DNA of 64,000 nt from Sphingobium trunci (GCF_022664535.1 NZ_JAKUJY010000010.1:62001-126000), one strand, 5' to 3'. Numbered from the stretch's first letter, positions 47,501-55,494 are shown. The notes: generated by a model from the sequence alone, not told the origin. Numbers and translations: made by a program.

Positions 47501-47648
47501 GGTGTTCGGCGTCAGTCTTGCGACATTGATCACGCTGTTCCTCATCCCGATCTTCTATTCGCGGGTTGCAGGACGAACCGTTTCCCCGCAAACCGTCAGT
47601 CGGCGGCTTGACTCGGCCTTGAAGGATTCGCCCGAAGCCGCTGAATAA
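44544..47648 (+). CDS. RND efflux transporter permease (HAE1-type)
   Basis: The inner-membrane pump of 1034 residues has twelve membrane segments in two halves and two large periplasmic loops. Conserved features are LSVREYPDTDPPIVSVETSY, the proton-relay DD in LVVDDAIVVLENVYHRIE (about residue 405), and the second half GLAAKNGILIVEFANQLR. It probably exports drugs or other amphiphiles with the adaptor upstream. No outer-membrane channel gene is in the operon, so a TolC-like protein encoded elsewhere must be used. AAAGG is seven bases before the ATG. Confidence 0.94.
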   Translation: MQLSDLSVRRPVFAAVVAVLLCIVGVVGWLSLSVREYPDTDPPIVSVETSYTGAAASVVETRITQIIEDAVAGVQGIRTITSTSRDGTSAISIEFDPSRDIDSAANDVRDRVGSVTEDLPEDALAPEIRKVDADARAILFIIFTKPGWTPTQIADYLDRNVLDRFSAIDGVARVTGGGDERPSTRIWLNAEKLAAFGITPGDVESALRAQNVELPAGRFESTDQNQTLRVERAFSTPDQFARLVVGRGADGYQVKLGDVARIEQGPENPYTSFRSNGATGIGVGIIRQSGANTLDVAEKAKALIAELRPTLPAGMKVNIGSDESLFISRAIDNVYDTLTEAAILVIAVIFLFLGSLRATIIPSVTVPICLLATCAVMWLLGLSINLLTLLAFVLAIGLVVDDAIVVLENVYHRIEQGEDPLLAAYLGTRQVGFAIISTTLVVCAVFVPVMFLAGQTGLLFRELAIAMIAAIAFSGFISLSLAPMLCSKLLRHSKRSRLSRWVDDRFQRLEGAYARLLDRVLTKPAMALVVVAIFLAGSAVVFTKLPTELAPAEDTGVIDGQVTAPEGTGFDRMKAYMRKIEGDLQPLRDDGSLQVLNVRAPAGFGSSDDFNGGNIIAFLRPWEDRTITTAQVADTINRVLANQPGVRGNVAPRSGLGRGRGLPVNLVLAGSTYEGLVAARDRIMAAAAGNPGLINLDSDYKETKPQMRVEVNQQRAGDLGVSANDISQALQTLLGSRRVTTYVDRGEEYRVLVQAEREGRQTQADLERINVRSRTGALVPLSAVVTIREVAGPRQLNRYNKLRAITLTAALAPGYSLGEALDFLEAQARQSPEVVAIGYRGESQSLRETGGAIWLVFGLTILIVYLLLAAQFESFIHPGVIIATVPLAVAGGVIGLALTGGSINLYSQIGIVMLVGLAAKNGILIVEFANQLRDEGLEVATAIRQAATRRLRPILMTSIATVIGALPLVIRGGAGAAARHSIGVVVVFGVSLATLITLFLIPIFYSRVAGRTVSPQTVSRRLDSALKDSPEAAE

Positions 47649-47668
47649 ATCGTGGAGCTTCGTCGCTG

Positions 47669-48217
47669 ATGAACGAAATTGCGTCTCCGGGTCAATTACG
47701 CCTCGCCTATCTGCGCTGGGCGCTGGTTACTGTGCCTGCGATTGTTTTCCTTGGCTTTCTCTCCGGCAAGCTCGCCAATAGTGGCTATGGCAACCGCTGG
47801 TTCGCGGCGCTGGCCAAACCGGACGTCATTCCGCCCGGCTGGGCTTTTGGGGTCGCCTGGACCATCCTCTACATATTGATGGCGCTGGCCTTCGCGATCA
47901 TCCTGCATGCGCGGGGCGCGCGGGGCAGGGGAGCGGCCATCACCGCCTTCCTGGTCCAGTTCGCCCTCAACCTCGTCTGGTCGCCGCTTTTCTTCCGCGC
48001 GCATCAGGTCGGCAATGCGCTGGTCCTGATCCTGATATTGCTGGTTCTCGTGGCGGCCACGACCGTGCTTTTCTGGCGCGTGCGCAAGGCTGCCGGCCTC
48101 TTGCTGCTGCCCTATCTGTGCTGGCTGGTCTTTGCGTCCTACCTCAACTATGAGATCGGCCGCCTCAATCCGGACGCGGAAAGCCTTGGCAAACCCGCGT
48201 TCCAGACCCAGATATGA
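47669..48217 (+). CDS. tspO: TspO/MBR family tryptophan-rich sensory protein
   Basis: This 182-residue five-helix membrane protein has the family motif KPDVIPPGWAFGVAWTILYILMA and, in the last helices, YLCWLVFASYLNYEIGRLN. TspO binds porphyrins and cholesterol-like ligands and is linked to tetrapyrrole or redox regulation in alphaproteobacteria. It follows the RND pump gene by 20 bases. The N terminus has about 15 residues before the first helix. Confidence 0.92.
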   Translation: MNEIASPGQLRLAYLRWALVTVPAIVFLGFLSGKLANSGYGNRWFAALAKPDVIPPGWAFGVAWTILYILMALAFAIILHARGARGRGAAITAFLVQFALNLVWSPLFFRAHQVGNALVLILILLVLVAATTVLFWRVRKAAGLLLLPYLCWLVFASYLNYEIGRLNPDAESLGKPAFQTQI

Positions 48218-48260
48218 TCTTTGTCGCCAGACAAGGCGACGCGCAGAAGGACCAAGCATC

Positions 48261-48551
48261 ATGCAGAGCGAAAACCGCTTTTTCGACGACCTTGCCAAGC
48301 TGGTGAACGGCGCGGCCGGGACGGTCGCGGGCATGAGCCGCGAGTTCGAAACCAACGCCCGGGAAAAGGCCAAGCAGTGGATCGGTGGCATGGATTTCGT
48401 CAGTCGCGACGAATTTGATGCGGTGAAGGCGCTCGCCGCCGCCGCGCGCGAAGAGGTGGAGTCGCTCAAGGCCCGGCTCGACGCGCTGGAGGGCAGGGCG
48501 CCCGAACCGGTCAAGAAGACGGTGCGCGCCAGGCCCAGCGAGGCGGAATAA
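48261..48551 (+). CDS. ubiK: UbiK-family (BMFP) accessory factor
   Basis: This small protein of 96 residues starts MQSENRFFDDLAKLVNGAAG, with an amphipathic helix, and ends in a coiled coil (DEFDAVKALAAAAREEVESLKARLDALE, about 50-80), as in UbiK/BMFP proteins that aid aerobic ubiquinone synthesis and bind membranes. Start at 48261 fits the family. Confidence 0.88.
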   Translation: MQSENRFFDDLAKLVNGAAGTVAGMSREFETNAREKAKQWIGGMDFVSRDEFDAVKALAAAAREEVESLKARLDALEGRAPEPVKKTVRARPSEAE

Positions 48552-48642
48552 GCGGCGGCTTCCGATCAAAGTCGGACTTGTCCACGGATTTCGGCCGCGA
48601 CCGGCTGTTCCAGCGGCGCGCAAAATGCTCTAAGGCCCGCAC

Positions 48643-49149
48643 ATGATGGACAGCGACGAATTTGAAAATGGCGGCCAGGAAGCCGCGCCGATCGATATGC
48701 TGGCCGCCTATTTCGAGGCGCATGGCTGGAGCTTCGATCAGGTGGGCGAGGACGAGATCGTCGCGAGCACGCAGGGGTCGTGGGCGCAATATGAGTTGCG
48801 CGGCATCTGGCGCGACGAGGATCAGGTGCTCCAGCTTCTCGCCTTGCCCGATATTCGGGTCAATGACGACAAGCGCGGCGCGATCTACGAAACGCTCGGC
48901 CTCATCAACGAACAGCTGTGGCTCGGCCATTTCGAACTCTGGTCGTCCAGTGGCATCGTCCTGTTCCGCCACGGCGCGCTGCTGGGCGCGGGCGGCACGC
49001 TGACGCTTGATCAGGCGCAGATATTGATCGAAACCGCGATCGATGAGTGCGAACGCTTCTACCCGGTGTTCCAGTTCGTCCTGTGGGGCGGCAAAACCCC
49101 GGCCGAAGCGATTTCCGCCAGCCTGATCGAAACCCGCGGCGAAGCCTGA
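48643..49149 (+). CDS. YbjN domain-containing protein
   Basis: This cytoplasmic protein of 168 residues has a YbjN fold related to type III secretion chaperones: MLAAYFEAHGWSFDQVGEDEI, then LLALPDIRVNDDKRGAIYETLGLINEQLWLGHFEL as the core helix and the C-terminal helix AQILIETAIDECERFYPVFQFV. In sphingomonads this gene sits before proC, as here (11 bases). Its function is not established. A second ATG follows immediately at 48646. Confidence 0.87.
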   Translation: MMDSDEFENGGQEAAPIDMLAAYFEAHGWSFDQVGEDEIVASTQGSWAQYELRGIWRDEDQVLQLLALPDIRVNDDKRGAIYETLGLINEQLWLGHFELWSSSGIVLFRHGALLGAGGTLTLDQAQILIETAIDECERFYPVFQFVLWGGKTPAEAISASLIETRGEA

Positions 49150-49160
49150 GACCGTCTTCC

Positions 49161-49973
49161 ATGACCACGACCTGGCCCGAACATCTGTTCCTCGTCGGCT
49201 GCGGCAATATGGCGGGACAGATGCTGACCCGCTGGCTCGCCAGCGGACTGGATCCCGCCCGCATTATCGTCCTGCGGCCGAGCGGCAGGCCCGTGGCCGA
49301 GGGCGTCCAGGTGGTGACGGACTATCCCGCGTCCCTCCCCGCACGAACGACCGCTCTGCTGGGAATGAAGCCCTATCAACTGGCCGATGTCGCGGCCTCG
49401 CTCGCCCCGGTCTGCGCTGCGGATACCCGCATCATTTCCATTCTCGCCGGAACGCCGCTCTCCGACCTGAAGGCCCATTTCCCTGTGGCGGGCGATGTTA
49501 TCCGGGCCATGCCGAACCTGCCGGTGGGCATAGGGGAGGGCGTTACCGCGCTCCACGCCGATGCCGCCGTTTCGGCCAGTGCCCGCACCGAAGTCGAAGC
49601 GCTGATCGCGCCGCTGGGCCTGGCCGAATGGATCGCCGATGAAGACCGGTTCAACGAAGTCACTGCCCTGTCCGGCTGCGGTCCGGCTTTCCTCTTCCGC
49701 TTCATCGACGCCTTCGCCCGGGCAGGCGAAGCGATCGGCCTGCCCGCGGACCAGTCCGCCCGCATGGCGCTCGCGACGGTGCGCGGCTCCGCCAGCATGG
49801 CGGCCCAGGCCAGCGAAAGTCCCGCTGTCCTGGCCGACCGCGTCGCCAGCCCCGGCGGCATGACGCGCCAGGGTCTGAATGTCCTGGATGCCGATGATCG
49901 GCTGTTGAAGCTGCTTGTCGACACCCTCACGGCCGCGCGAGACCGGGGCGAGGAAATGGCCAGGGGCCAATAG
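49161..49973 (+). CDS. proC: pyrroline-5-carboxylate reductase
   Basis: This 270-residue NADPH-dependent enzyme makes L-proline from pyrroline-5-carboxylate. Features are the dinucleotide motif VGCGNMAGQML, RAMPNLPVGIGEG, the proC signature FNEVTALSGCGPAFLFRFIDA and VASPGGMTRQGL. Length is normal. The ATG at 49161 follows the YbjN gene by 11 bases. Confidence 0.95.
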   Translation: MTTTWPEHLFLVGCGNMAGQMLTRWLASGLDPARIIVLRPSGRPVAEGVQVVTDYPASLPARTTALLGMKPYQLADVAASLAPVCAADTRIISILAGTPLSDLKAHFPVAGDVIRAMPNLPVGIGEGVTALHADAAVSASARTEVEALIAPLGLAEWIADEDRFNEVTALSGCGPAFLFRFIDAFARAGEAIGLPADQSARMALATVRGSASMAAQASESPAVLADRVASPGGMTRQGLNVLDADDRLLKLLVDTLTAARDRGEEMARGQ

Positions 49974-50039
49974 GCCCGCCGGGTTCACGCCCTGGGTGAA
50001 ATGCCCTAGAAGACCTGCTATTTCCTTTGGAGTCCCTTT

Positions 50040-50543
50040 ATGCTGTCCGCCGAAACGCCGATCCTGCTGCTCACGACCGGCGGGACGATCGACAAAATCT
50101 ATTTCGACGCGCTGTCGGACTATCAGGTGGGCGAAACGGTGATGGCGAAGCTGCTGGAGATCGCCCGCGTCAAGCGCCCCTTCCGCATTGAGGAAGTGAC
50201 GCGCAAGGACAGTCTGGAACTGGACGACGCCGATCGCGAACTGATCCGAGATCGTGTCGCGGCGGCGCCGGAAAGCCACATCATCATCACCCATGGCACC
50301 GACACGATGACGGAAACGGCCAAGCTGCTGGCCGCCATCCCCGGCAAGACGGTGGTGCTGGTGGGCGCGCTCGCCCCCGCCCGCTTCGGGGAGAGCGATG
50401 CGAGCTTCAATCTCGGCATGGCCTTCGCGACGGCGCAGGTCGCGGAGCCGGGCGTCTATATCACGATGAGCGGCTCGGTCTTCCGCGCCGACAGGGTGGT
50501 GAAGGACAGGGCCAAGGGCGCCTTCGTTCCGGTTGAAGATTAG
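50040..50543 (+). CDS. single-domain asparaginase-like protein
   Basis: The product of 167 residues equals only the N-terminal domain of L-asparaginase. The two threonine motifs TTGGTIDK and THGTDTM are kept, as is VLVGALAPARFGESDASFN. The C-terminal domain that completes the active site in full-length enzymes (320-350 residues) is missing, with a clean stop and no remnant downstream, so this looks like a genuine short family rather than a broken gene. It overlaps the convergent flippase gene by four bases. Activity is unproven. Confidence 0.83.
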   Translation: MLSAETPILLLTTGGTIDKIYFDALSDYQVGETVMAKLLEIARVKRPFRIEEVTRKDSLELDDADRELIRDRVAAAPESHIIITHGTDTMTETAKLLAAIPGKTVVLVGALAPARFGESDASFNLGMAFATAQVAEPGVYITMSGSVFRADRVVKDRAKGAFVPVED

Positions 50544-51859
50544 GGCGTAAACGCATCAATGGCGCGCCTGCTCGCCAGCCCCATCATCGCGAAGCCTACG
50601 ATCGACGCAATGATGTTCGCGCTGGCGGCGCCGACCGTGCCATAGATGGGCAGCAGCGCCGCCTGCATCGCCAGCAGCAGGGCAGTGGAGATGAAGGTGA
50701 TGCGCAGCGACAGATTGGCCCGGTCGGTGGCCATCAGCAGCGGACGATAGCTGACCCCGACCAGGTCGATGCAGGAAGAGACGCCCAGCAGCAGCAGCAG
50801 CGGATAGCCCGGCAGAAAGGCCTTGCCCGCGATCAGCCCCAGCAGCGGATGGCCGATCGTCAGGATCAGCGCGATGATCACGACTCCCGCGATCAGCGCC
50901 AGCCGGTTGGTCCGCCGGAACAAGGTGCCCAACGCCTCCCTTCCGTGACTGCTATGGGTGCGGCTGAGTTCCACGAAGATGCTGCGCGAGAGCAGGCTGG
51001 AAATCTTGGTCAGCGAATTGGCGAGCTGATTGGCAAGCCGGTAGAGACCCGCGCCCGCCGGTCCCACGAACAGACCCACGACCAGCACCGCCACCTGCTG
51101 CCCGATGGACGACAGGGTGGTCTGCAGATTGGTCGCCGTCAGAAAGCCGACGATGCCGGGATTTTCGGCGCGCGCGTCCATCGCCCTGCCCGCCCGCCAG
51201 CTACCGATCCTCTCGCGCCCGACCCGCAATGCCAGCCACCAATAGCTGATCGCGCAGAGCAGCTCGGCCGCCCCCCAGGCGATGAGAAAGCCGGTGACGT
51301 CCGGCATTGCCACCCACGCGATCGCCGCGCCGATCATCCGGCCCACCGGGATCATGGTTTCGGCAAGCGCGCCCGAATCGAACCGATCGAACAGTCGCAG
51401 CACTCCCGTCGGGCTGGACCGGATCGTGATCATCATCACCATGCAGAAAATCCAGGCCTGCCACCCCATGCCCGCCGACAATTCCATCAGCGGTCCGAAG
51501 ACGACGATGATGAACGCCGCGATCAATCCGCCGGTTATCGCGGAGGCAAGGTCGATGAGGATGCAGAAGCGCAACACCCGGTTCAGCGCATCGCCATTGC
51601 CCGACGCCAGATGCGGCTGGCCATAGCGCACCACGATCTGCCAGCTGTCGAAGCTCACCAGCGTCTTGATAACGTTGGCCGCGCTCAATATCAGCGCGAA
51701 CCGGCCGAAATCGGCCACGCCCAGCGTACGCGTCACGATGGCGAGATAGGCAAGGCTGAGGACCGCGCCCACCCCCTTGCCGCCCAGCAGCCAGCCGGTG
51801 TTCGCCAGAATGCGGGCAAAGCCCTCCTGAGCGCCACCCGATCCGCGCTTGCTGTTCAC
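50540..51859 (-). CDS. polysaccharide/lipid flippase, Wzx-type (MOP superfamily)
   Basis: This integral membrane protein of 439 residues has many hydrophobic segments and a Wzx-like N terminus (ILANTGWLLGGKGVGAVLSLAYLAIVTRTLGVADFGRFAL). A family-typical loop GPAGAGLYRLANQLANSL is at about 275. Such proteins move undecaprenyl-linked oligosaccharides, or similar lipid-linked units, across the inner membrane. It is divergent from the cytidylyltransferase at 51978 and close to a CDP-alcohol phosphotransferase and TagF-like gene, so its cargo could be their product. Confidence 0.87.
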   Translation of the reverse strand: MNSKRGSGGAQEGFARILANTGWLLGGKGVGAVLSLAYLAIVTRTLGVADFGRFALILSAANVIKTLVSFDSWQIVVRYGQPHLASGNGDALNRVLRFCILIDLASAITGGLIAAFIIVVFGPLMELSAGMGWQAWIFCMVMMITIRSSPTGVLRLFDRFDSGALAETMIPVGRMIGAAIAWVAMPDVTGFLIAWGAAELLCAISYWWLALRVGRERIGSWRAGRAMDARAENPGIVGFLTATNLQTTLSSIGQQVAVLVVGLFVGPAGAGLYRLANQLANSLTKISSLLSRSIFVELSRTHSSHGREALGTLFRRTNRLALIAGVVIIALILTIGHPLLGLIAGKAFLPGYPLLLLLGVSSCIDLVGVSYRPLLMATDRANLSLRITFISTALLLAMQAALLPIYGTVGAASANIIASIVGFAMMGLASRRAIDAFTP

Positions 51860-51977
51860 TAGGCCCCGGCCTTTCGCTGCAACGCCGTCCGTCAGGCGCG
51901 CGCCTATCTAGGATCGGGCCGGATGCGATGCAACATGCGCTGTTCCTCCCCCCGCATTTGCTTTAAGGCCGCGCGCC

Positions 51978-52745
51978 ATGAGCATTACCAAAGCCATCAT
52001 TCTGTCCGCGGGCCAGGGTTCGCGCCTGCTCCCGCTGACGCGCGACGTGCCCAAATGCATGATCGACTTCAACGGCCGCACCCTTATCAGCTGGCAGATC
52101 GCCGCACTTGTCGCCAATGGCGTGACCGACATCGTCGTCGTCACCGGCTTCCGCACCGAACGGGTGGAGGATCATGCGCTGCAACTCTATCGCGATACCG
52201 GCGCGCGCATCCGTACCGTGTTCAATCCCTTCTTCCAGGTCGCGGACAATCTGGGCACCTGCTGGATCGTGCGGGAAGAAATGGATCGCGACTTCATCAT
52301 CCTGAACGGCGACACCATCGTTTCGGACGAGATCGTCGGCCGGCTGATCGCGGGCGCGCAGGATGCGATCACCGTGACCGTCGACGTCAAGCATGGCGAT
52401 TATGACGACGACGACATGAAGGTGAACCGGGACGCGACCGGCCGCCTTCACGCCATCGGCAAGCGGCTGCTGCCCCCCGACACCAATGCCGAATCCATCG
52501 GCATGCTGGCGTTCAAGGGGGAAGGGCCGGCCATCTTCCGCAACCAGATCGACCAGATGATGCGTACTCCCGAAGGCGTCGAGCGCTGGTATCTGCGCGC
52601 CATCGACATCATCGCCAAGGGCAACCGCGTCGGCACCGTGTCGATCGAGGGGATGGACTGGCAGGAAGTCGATTTCCCGCAGGATGTCGAAGCGGCGAAG
52701 GCGCTCACCGCCCGCTGGCTGGCCGAAGGACGCTACGCGAAATAG
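51978..52745 (+). CDS. sugar-phosphate/polyol nucleotidyltransferase (LicC/IPCT-like)
   Basis: This 255-residue GT-A-like nucleotidyltransferase has GQGSRLLPLTRDVPKCMI (NTP-binding), FNPFFQVADNLGTCW, the metal-binding FIILNGDTIV, and a C-terminal MDWQEVDFPQDVEAAKAL. The NLGT region recalls CTP-using enzymes that activate choline phosphate or inositol 1-phosphate. A CDP-alcohol phosphotransferase is encoded nearby, so the product is likely a CDP-alcohol. It overlaps the convergent HIT gene by 13 bases. AAGG is nine bases upstream of the ATG. Confidence 0.83.
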   Translation: MSITKAIILSAGQGSRLLPLTRDVPKCMIDFNGRTLISWQIAALVANGVTDIVVVTGFRTERVEDHALQLYRDTGARIRTVFNPFFQVADNLGTCWIVREEMDRDFIILNGDTIVSDEIVGRLIAGAQDAITVTVDVKHGDYDDDDMKVNRDATGRLHAIGKRLLPPDTNAESIGMLAFKGEGPAIFRNQIDQMMRTPEGVERWYLRAIDIIAKGNRVGTVSIEGMDWQEVDFPQDVEAAKALTARWLAEGRYAK

Positions 52746-53161
52746 GGCTTCAGCCAATCGGTCAGTTCGGCGATCTGCTCGTTGGAGAGCTTCACCGCGC
52801 TGCCCAGGTCAGGCTGGCCCGGCCAGCCGGCATCCGGGACCGTCACGCCCGCATGTTCCCGACTCCCCTCATAGCGGGGGAGGACATGGAAATGGACATG
52901 CGGGTCGACCATCATCAGCATCAGATAATTGACCTTCTGATAGCCGACGGCCCGCGTCAGCGCGCCTTCGATGGCTTTGGTCACGACCGCCAGTTCGGCA
53001 TGGGCTTGCGCAGGCAGGGCGCCGAATGCCTCGGCGTCGGACTTCGCGGCCAGCACCAGCGATCCCAAAGTGGGCTGGGCCGGGCGCAGCAGCACCAGCC
53101 AATGCCGGAACTCGGCGACCAGTGTTGCCGGAAATCCGAACTTCCCGATGGTCGCATTCAT
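52733..53161 (-). CDS. HIT family hydrolase
   Basis: The 142-residue protein has the HIT motif HVHFHVLPRY (H-x-H-x-H) near residue 90 and a helical/strand pattern consistent with the family (LVLAAKSDAEAFGALP upstream). HIT proteins hydrolyse or transfer nucleotide phosphates. Within the CDP-polyol group it may act on a nucleotide intermediate or by-product, but this is inferred. It starts in the stop of the CDP-alcohol phosphotransferase gene (ATGA) and overlaps the convergent cytidylyltransferase. Confidence 0.87.
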   Translation of the reverse strand: MNATIGKFGFPATLVAEFRHWLVLLRPAQPTLGSLVLAAKSDAEAFGALPAQAHAELAVVTKAIEGALTRAVGYQKVNYLMLMMVDPHVHFHVLPRYEGSREHAGVTVPDAGWPGQPDLGSAVKLSNEQIAELTDWLKPYFA

Positions 53162-54252
53162 GCGGTCGTCTCCATCCAGCTGACGATGGGCCGTCCTGCC
53201 CGCCTGGCGGCATAGGCCTGCGCCAGCCGCACGGCGTGGACGATCAGGGAGATGATGGTCCACCAGGCAAGGGCGATCAACCCGATATCCGGCCGCCCCG
53301 CCAGCAGGGCGAAGAACAGGATCACCATGTTTGGGTTGCGGCGCGCGGTGATCAGCCGGAACCGGCTGTCGAAACGGCCCCAGACATGGATGTCCATGCC
53401 GAATTCCCGGATGAACAGGCCTTCGATCAGCCGTTGCGCTACATAGCCCGCGACCACGGCGGCCATGACCAGCGCGAAGGTCTGGCCCGGTAGTGCCAGC
53501 CCCCAGGCCGACAGCCCCACGCCCCAGAAATACCACCAGAAGGGCGGGTGGATCAGGTCGACGCCATGGTCGGCGACATTGCCCCATCTGGACGAGGTGA
53601 TGGTGCAGCGCGCCAGCTTTCCGTCCACCGTGTCCAATATCATGAAGATGAAGCCGGTGAGCATCCCGGTCCAGTAAAGCCCATGCGCGAACAGCCAGGT
53701 CGCGACGACGCAGAGCGTCGCGCCGATCGCCGTCACCATATTGGGCGTCATGCCGATCGATGCCGCCAGCCGCGTCAGCCACAGCGCCAGTTCCGGCCAG
53801 AGATATTTGGTAAGCAGGTCGGTGACGCCCTTATAGGCGCCGAAATAGCTCTGCCGCTCGATGCCGCGCCGGGTCGCGGGGGTGAGTTCCCGGACGAAGG
53901 GCTGTTCCAGCTTGCGGAGCTGCCTGTTGTAGAGCTTCCGGCCGTCCGACAGGTCGATCGCATGCGCCGCGGCCGACGGATCGCTGCCGGCGGGAACCTG
54001 CCCGACGATCGGCGTCGTGCCCCACAGGAAGACGGTGCCCGGCGTCGCCAGCACCTCCCGCAACAGCATAGGGTCGAAGGCATAGGTCAGGTTGAACAGC
54101 AGCTCATGGCCCTCGGCCAGCGCGCTGCCGGCCTTTGCCGCGCTTTCGGCCATGCGGCGGCATCTCTCCGCATTGGACATGCCCCAGATGCGCGTCGCAT
54201 TGTCCCCCGTGAGCCTCACGGGGCCGAGGGCGGTCGTGATGATCTGCGTCAT
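53158..54252 (-). CDS. CDP-alcohol phosphotransferase with degenerate nucleotidyltransferase-like N-terminal domain
   Basis: This 364-residue membrane protein has, at 207-232, the complete CDP-OH-P transferase motif: D207-x2-D210-G-x2-A-R (DTVDGKLAR), then G224 and D228-x3-D232 (GNVADHGVD). Several membrane helices follow. The N-terminal 150 residues (LFNLTYAFDPMLLREVLATP; LYNRQLRKLEQPFV; YKGVTDLLTKYLWP) look like a worn nucleotidyltransferase, a layout I recall from IPCT-DIPPS-like proteins. It should condense a CDP-alcohol with another alcohol. Neighbours are coupled by ATGA overlaps on both sides. Acceptor and donor are unknown. Confidence 0.85.
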   Translation of the reverse strand: MTQIITTALGPVRLTGDNATRIWGMSNAERCRRMAESAAKAGSALAEGHELLFNLTYAFDPMLLREVLATPGTVFLWGTTPIVGQVPAGSDPSAAAHAIDLSDGRKLYNRQLRKLEQPFVRELTPATRRGIERQSYFGAYKGVTDLLTKYLWPELALWLTRLAASIGMTPNMVTAIGATLCVVATWLFAHGLYWTGMLTGFIFMILDTVDGKLARCTITSSRWGNVADHGVDLIHPPFWWYFWGVGLSAWGLALPGQTFALVMAAVVAGYVAQRLIEGLFIREFGMDIHVWGRFDSRFRLITARRNPNMVILFFALLAGRPDIGLIALAWWTIISLIVHAVRLAQAYAARRAGRPIVSWMETTA

Positions 54253-55340
54253 GCGGCCGCCATGCCCTCCGATTTCCGGGCGAAGTTCAGGATGATGTCG
54301 GCTTGCCGCTCGGACGCGAGGGCGGGGGATCGGTCAATGGAATCGGACATGGCCGCTTCCTGAGCATCAACGAACCCGGCTTGCAAGCCCGCTGCGCGGT
54401 CCAGCGCCCGGGGCAGGGCACTCATGTCCTCGATCACCTGCCCCAGCCGCCAATGCGCGAAGGCATCGTCGGACCGCCAGTCGCGCCGGTCGAGATTGAG
54501 GAAGATGCAGGGCCGGGGATGAAGCAGAAACTCATACACCTGGCTCGACACATCGCCCAGATAGGCGTCGGCGCTCATCGTGTAGCTCATGTCGATCGAA
54601 TGGCGGCTGCCCATGTCGACCCGGATATGGGGGGCATCGGTCCGGATCGGCGCTGTCCGGCCGGCAAGCTTGGTGTGCGGGGCGATGATGACGTTCCAGC
54701 CCGTGAGCGCCTCCAAGGCGGCGAGCACCTTCGGACCATGGTTGAGCCAGGAGGACAGGCGCGCATCGAAATGCGGGTTGTAGAGCAGCACCGGCAGCTC
54801 ATCGTCGAAAAAGCGCCGGCGTGGTGCCTGCAATTCGAATTTTGCATAGCCCCCGACCGCGATTTCCTCCGCCCCGCAAAGACCGCGATCGATCAGCCGC
54901 CTTCGATCCTTTTCGCCCGCCACCAGCGTCAGGTCGAAGGCGGAATGGCGCGCCTTGTAGCCGCCCTCCCTGTCCCCGGCGCCATGCTTGATCTGTACCA
55001 TGCGCGAGGAAAAGCCCGGCACGCCGCGCAGCCAGCCGCTGGAAATCTCCGTCGTTACCAGCAGGGGAAAGCGGCGGATCGTCGCATAGTTGAGCATCAG
55101 CGTCAGAAAGCGCGAGGGCTGGCGGAACAGCGAGTCGGGGGGCGAGGGCGGCCGTCGCAGGCGCACCAGGTTCAGCGCGCCGTCCGGATCGTAGCCGGCC
55201 ACCAGATCGAGGATCATGCGGGAGGGCGAGAGCACATGCACCTCCACCCCCGCGCGCCGCGAAAGCGCCAGCGCCGCGGGCAGCCAATGGTAGATTTGAT
55301 GGGCTTCGGCAATGGCCAGAAAGGCGATATCGTTGGGCAA
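54249..55340 (-). CDS. CDP-glycerol:glycerophosphotransferase-like protein (TagB/TagF type)
   Basis: The 363-residue GT-B-like protein resembles teichoic acid polymerases: QIKHGAGDREGGY in the middle, VLLYNPHFDARLSSWLNHG (compare the APT(W/F)R loop) and the C-terminal DVSSQVYEFLLHPRPCIFLN, matching the SS-x2-YE-x2-LLHPRP pattern that binds the CDP-polyol. No signal peptide or membrane helix is seen. Translation seems to start with TTG at 55340, with GGAG nine bases upstream. Its 3' end overlaps the CDP-alcohol phosphotransferase gene. Transfer of polyol phosphate is inferred. Confidence 0.8.
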   Translation of the reverse strand: MPNDIAFLAIAEAHQIYHWLPAALALSRRAGVEVHVLSPSRMILDLVAGYDPDGALNLVRLRRPPSPPDSLFRQPSRFLTLMLNYATIRRFPLLVTTEISSGWLRGVPGFSSRMVQIKHGAGDREGGYKARHSAFDLTLVAGEKDRRRLIDRGLCGAEEIAVGGYAKFELQAPRRRFFDDELPVLLYNPHFDARLSSWLNHGPKVLAALEALTGWNVIIAPHTKLAGRTAPIRTDAPHIRVDMGSRHSIDMSYTMSADAYLGDVSSQVYEFLLHPRPCIFLNLDRRDWRSDDAFAHWRLGQVIEDMSALPRALDRAAGLQAGFVDAQEAAMSDSIDRSPALASERQADIILNFARKSEGMAAA

Positions 55341-55494
55341 CTCAGGCGTCTCCAGGCTGTGCCGCGCCGTACCGATGAAGACGGCCTCAAATCAAGCAAC
55401 CCGCTTTTATGCTGCTCTCTGTGCTGGACCTTTGCAGATTTTTTGTTATGCGCAACGCCGAACTGAAGGACCATCGGAAGAGGCTTGACGAGCA
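55341..55494. promoter_or_regulatory. divergent promoter region, TagF-like gene and sdhB
   Basis: The 154-base gap is moderately A/T-rich in 55390-55460 and should hold the sdhB promoter (plus) and that of the TagF-like operon (minus). GAAGAGG about 14 bases before the sdhB start is the likely ribosome site. No defined operator is visible. Confidence 0.4.
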
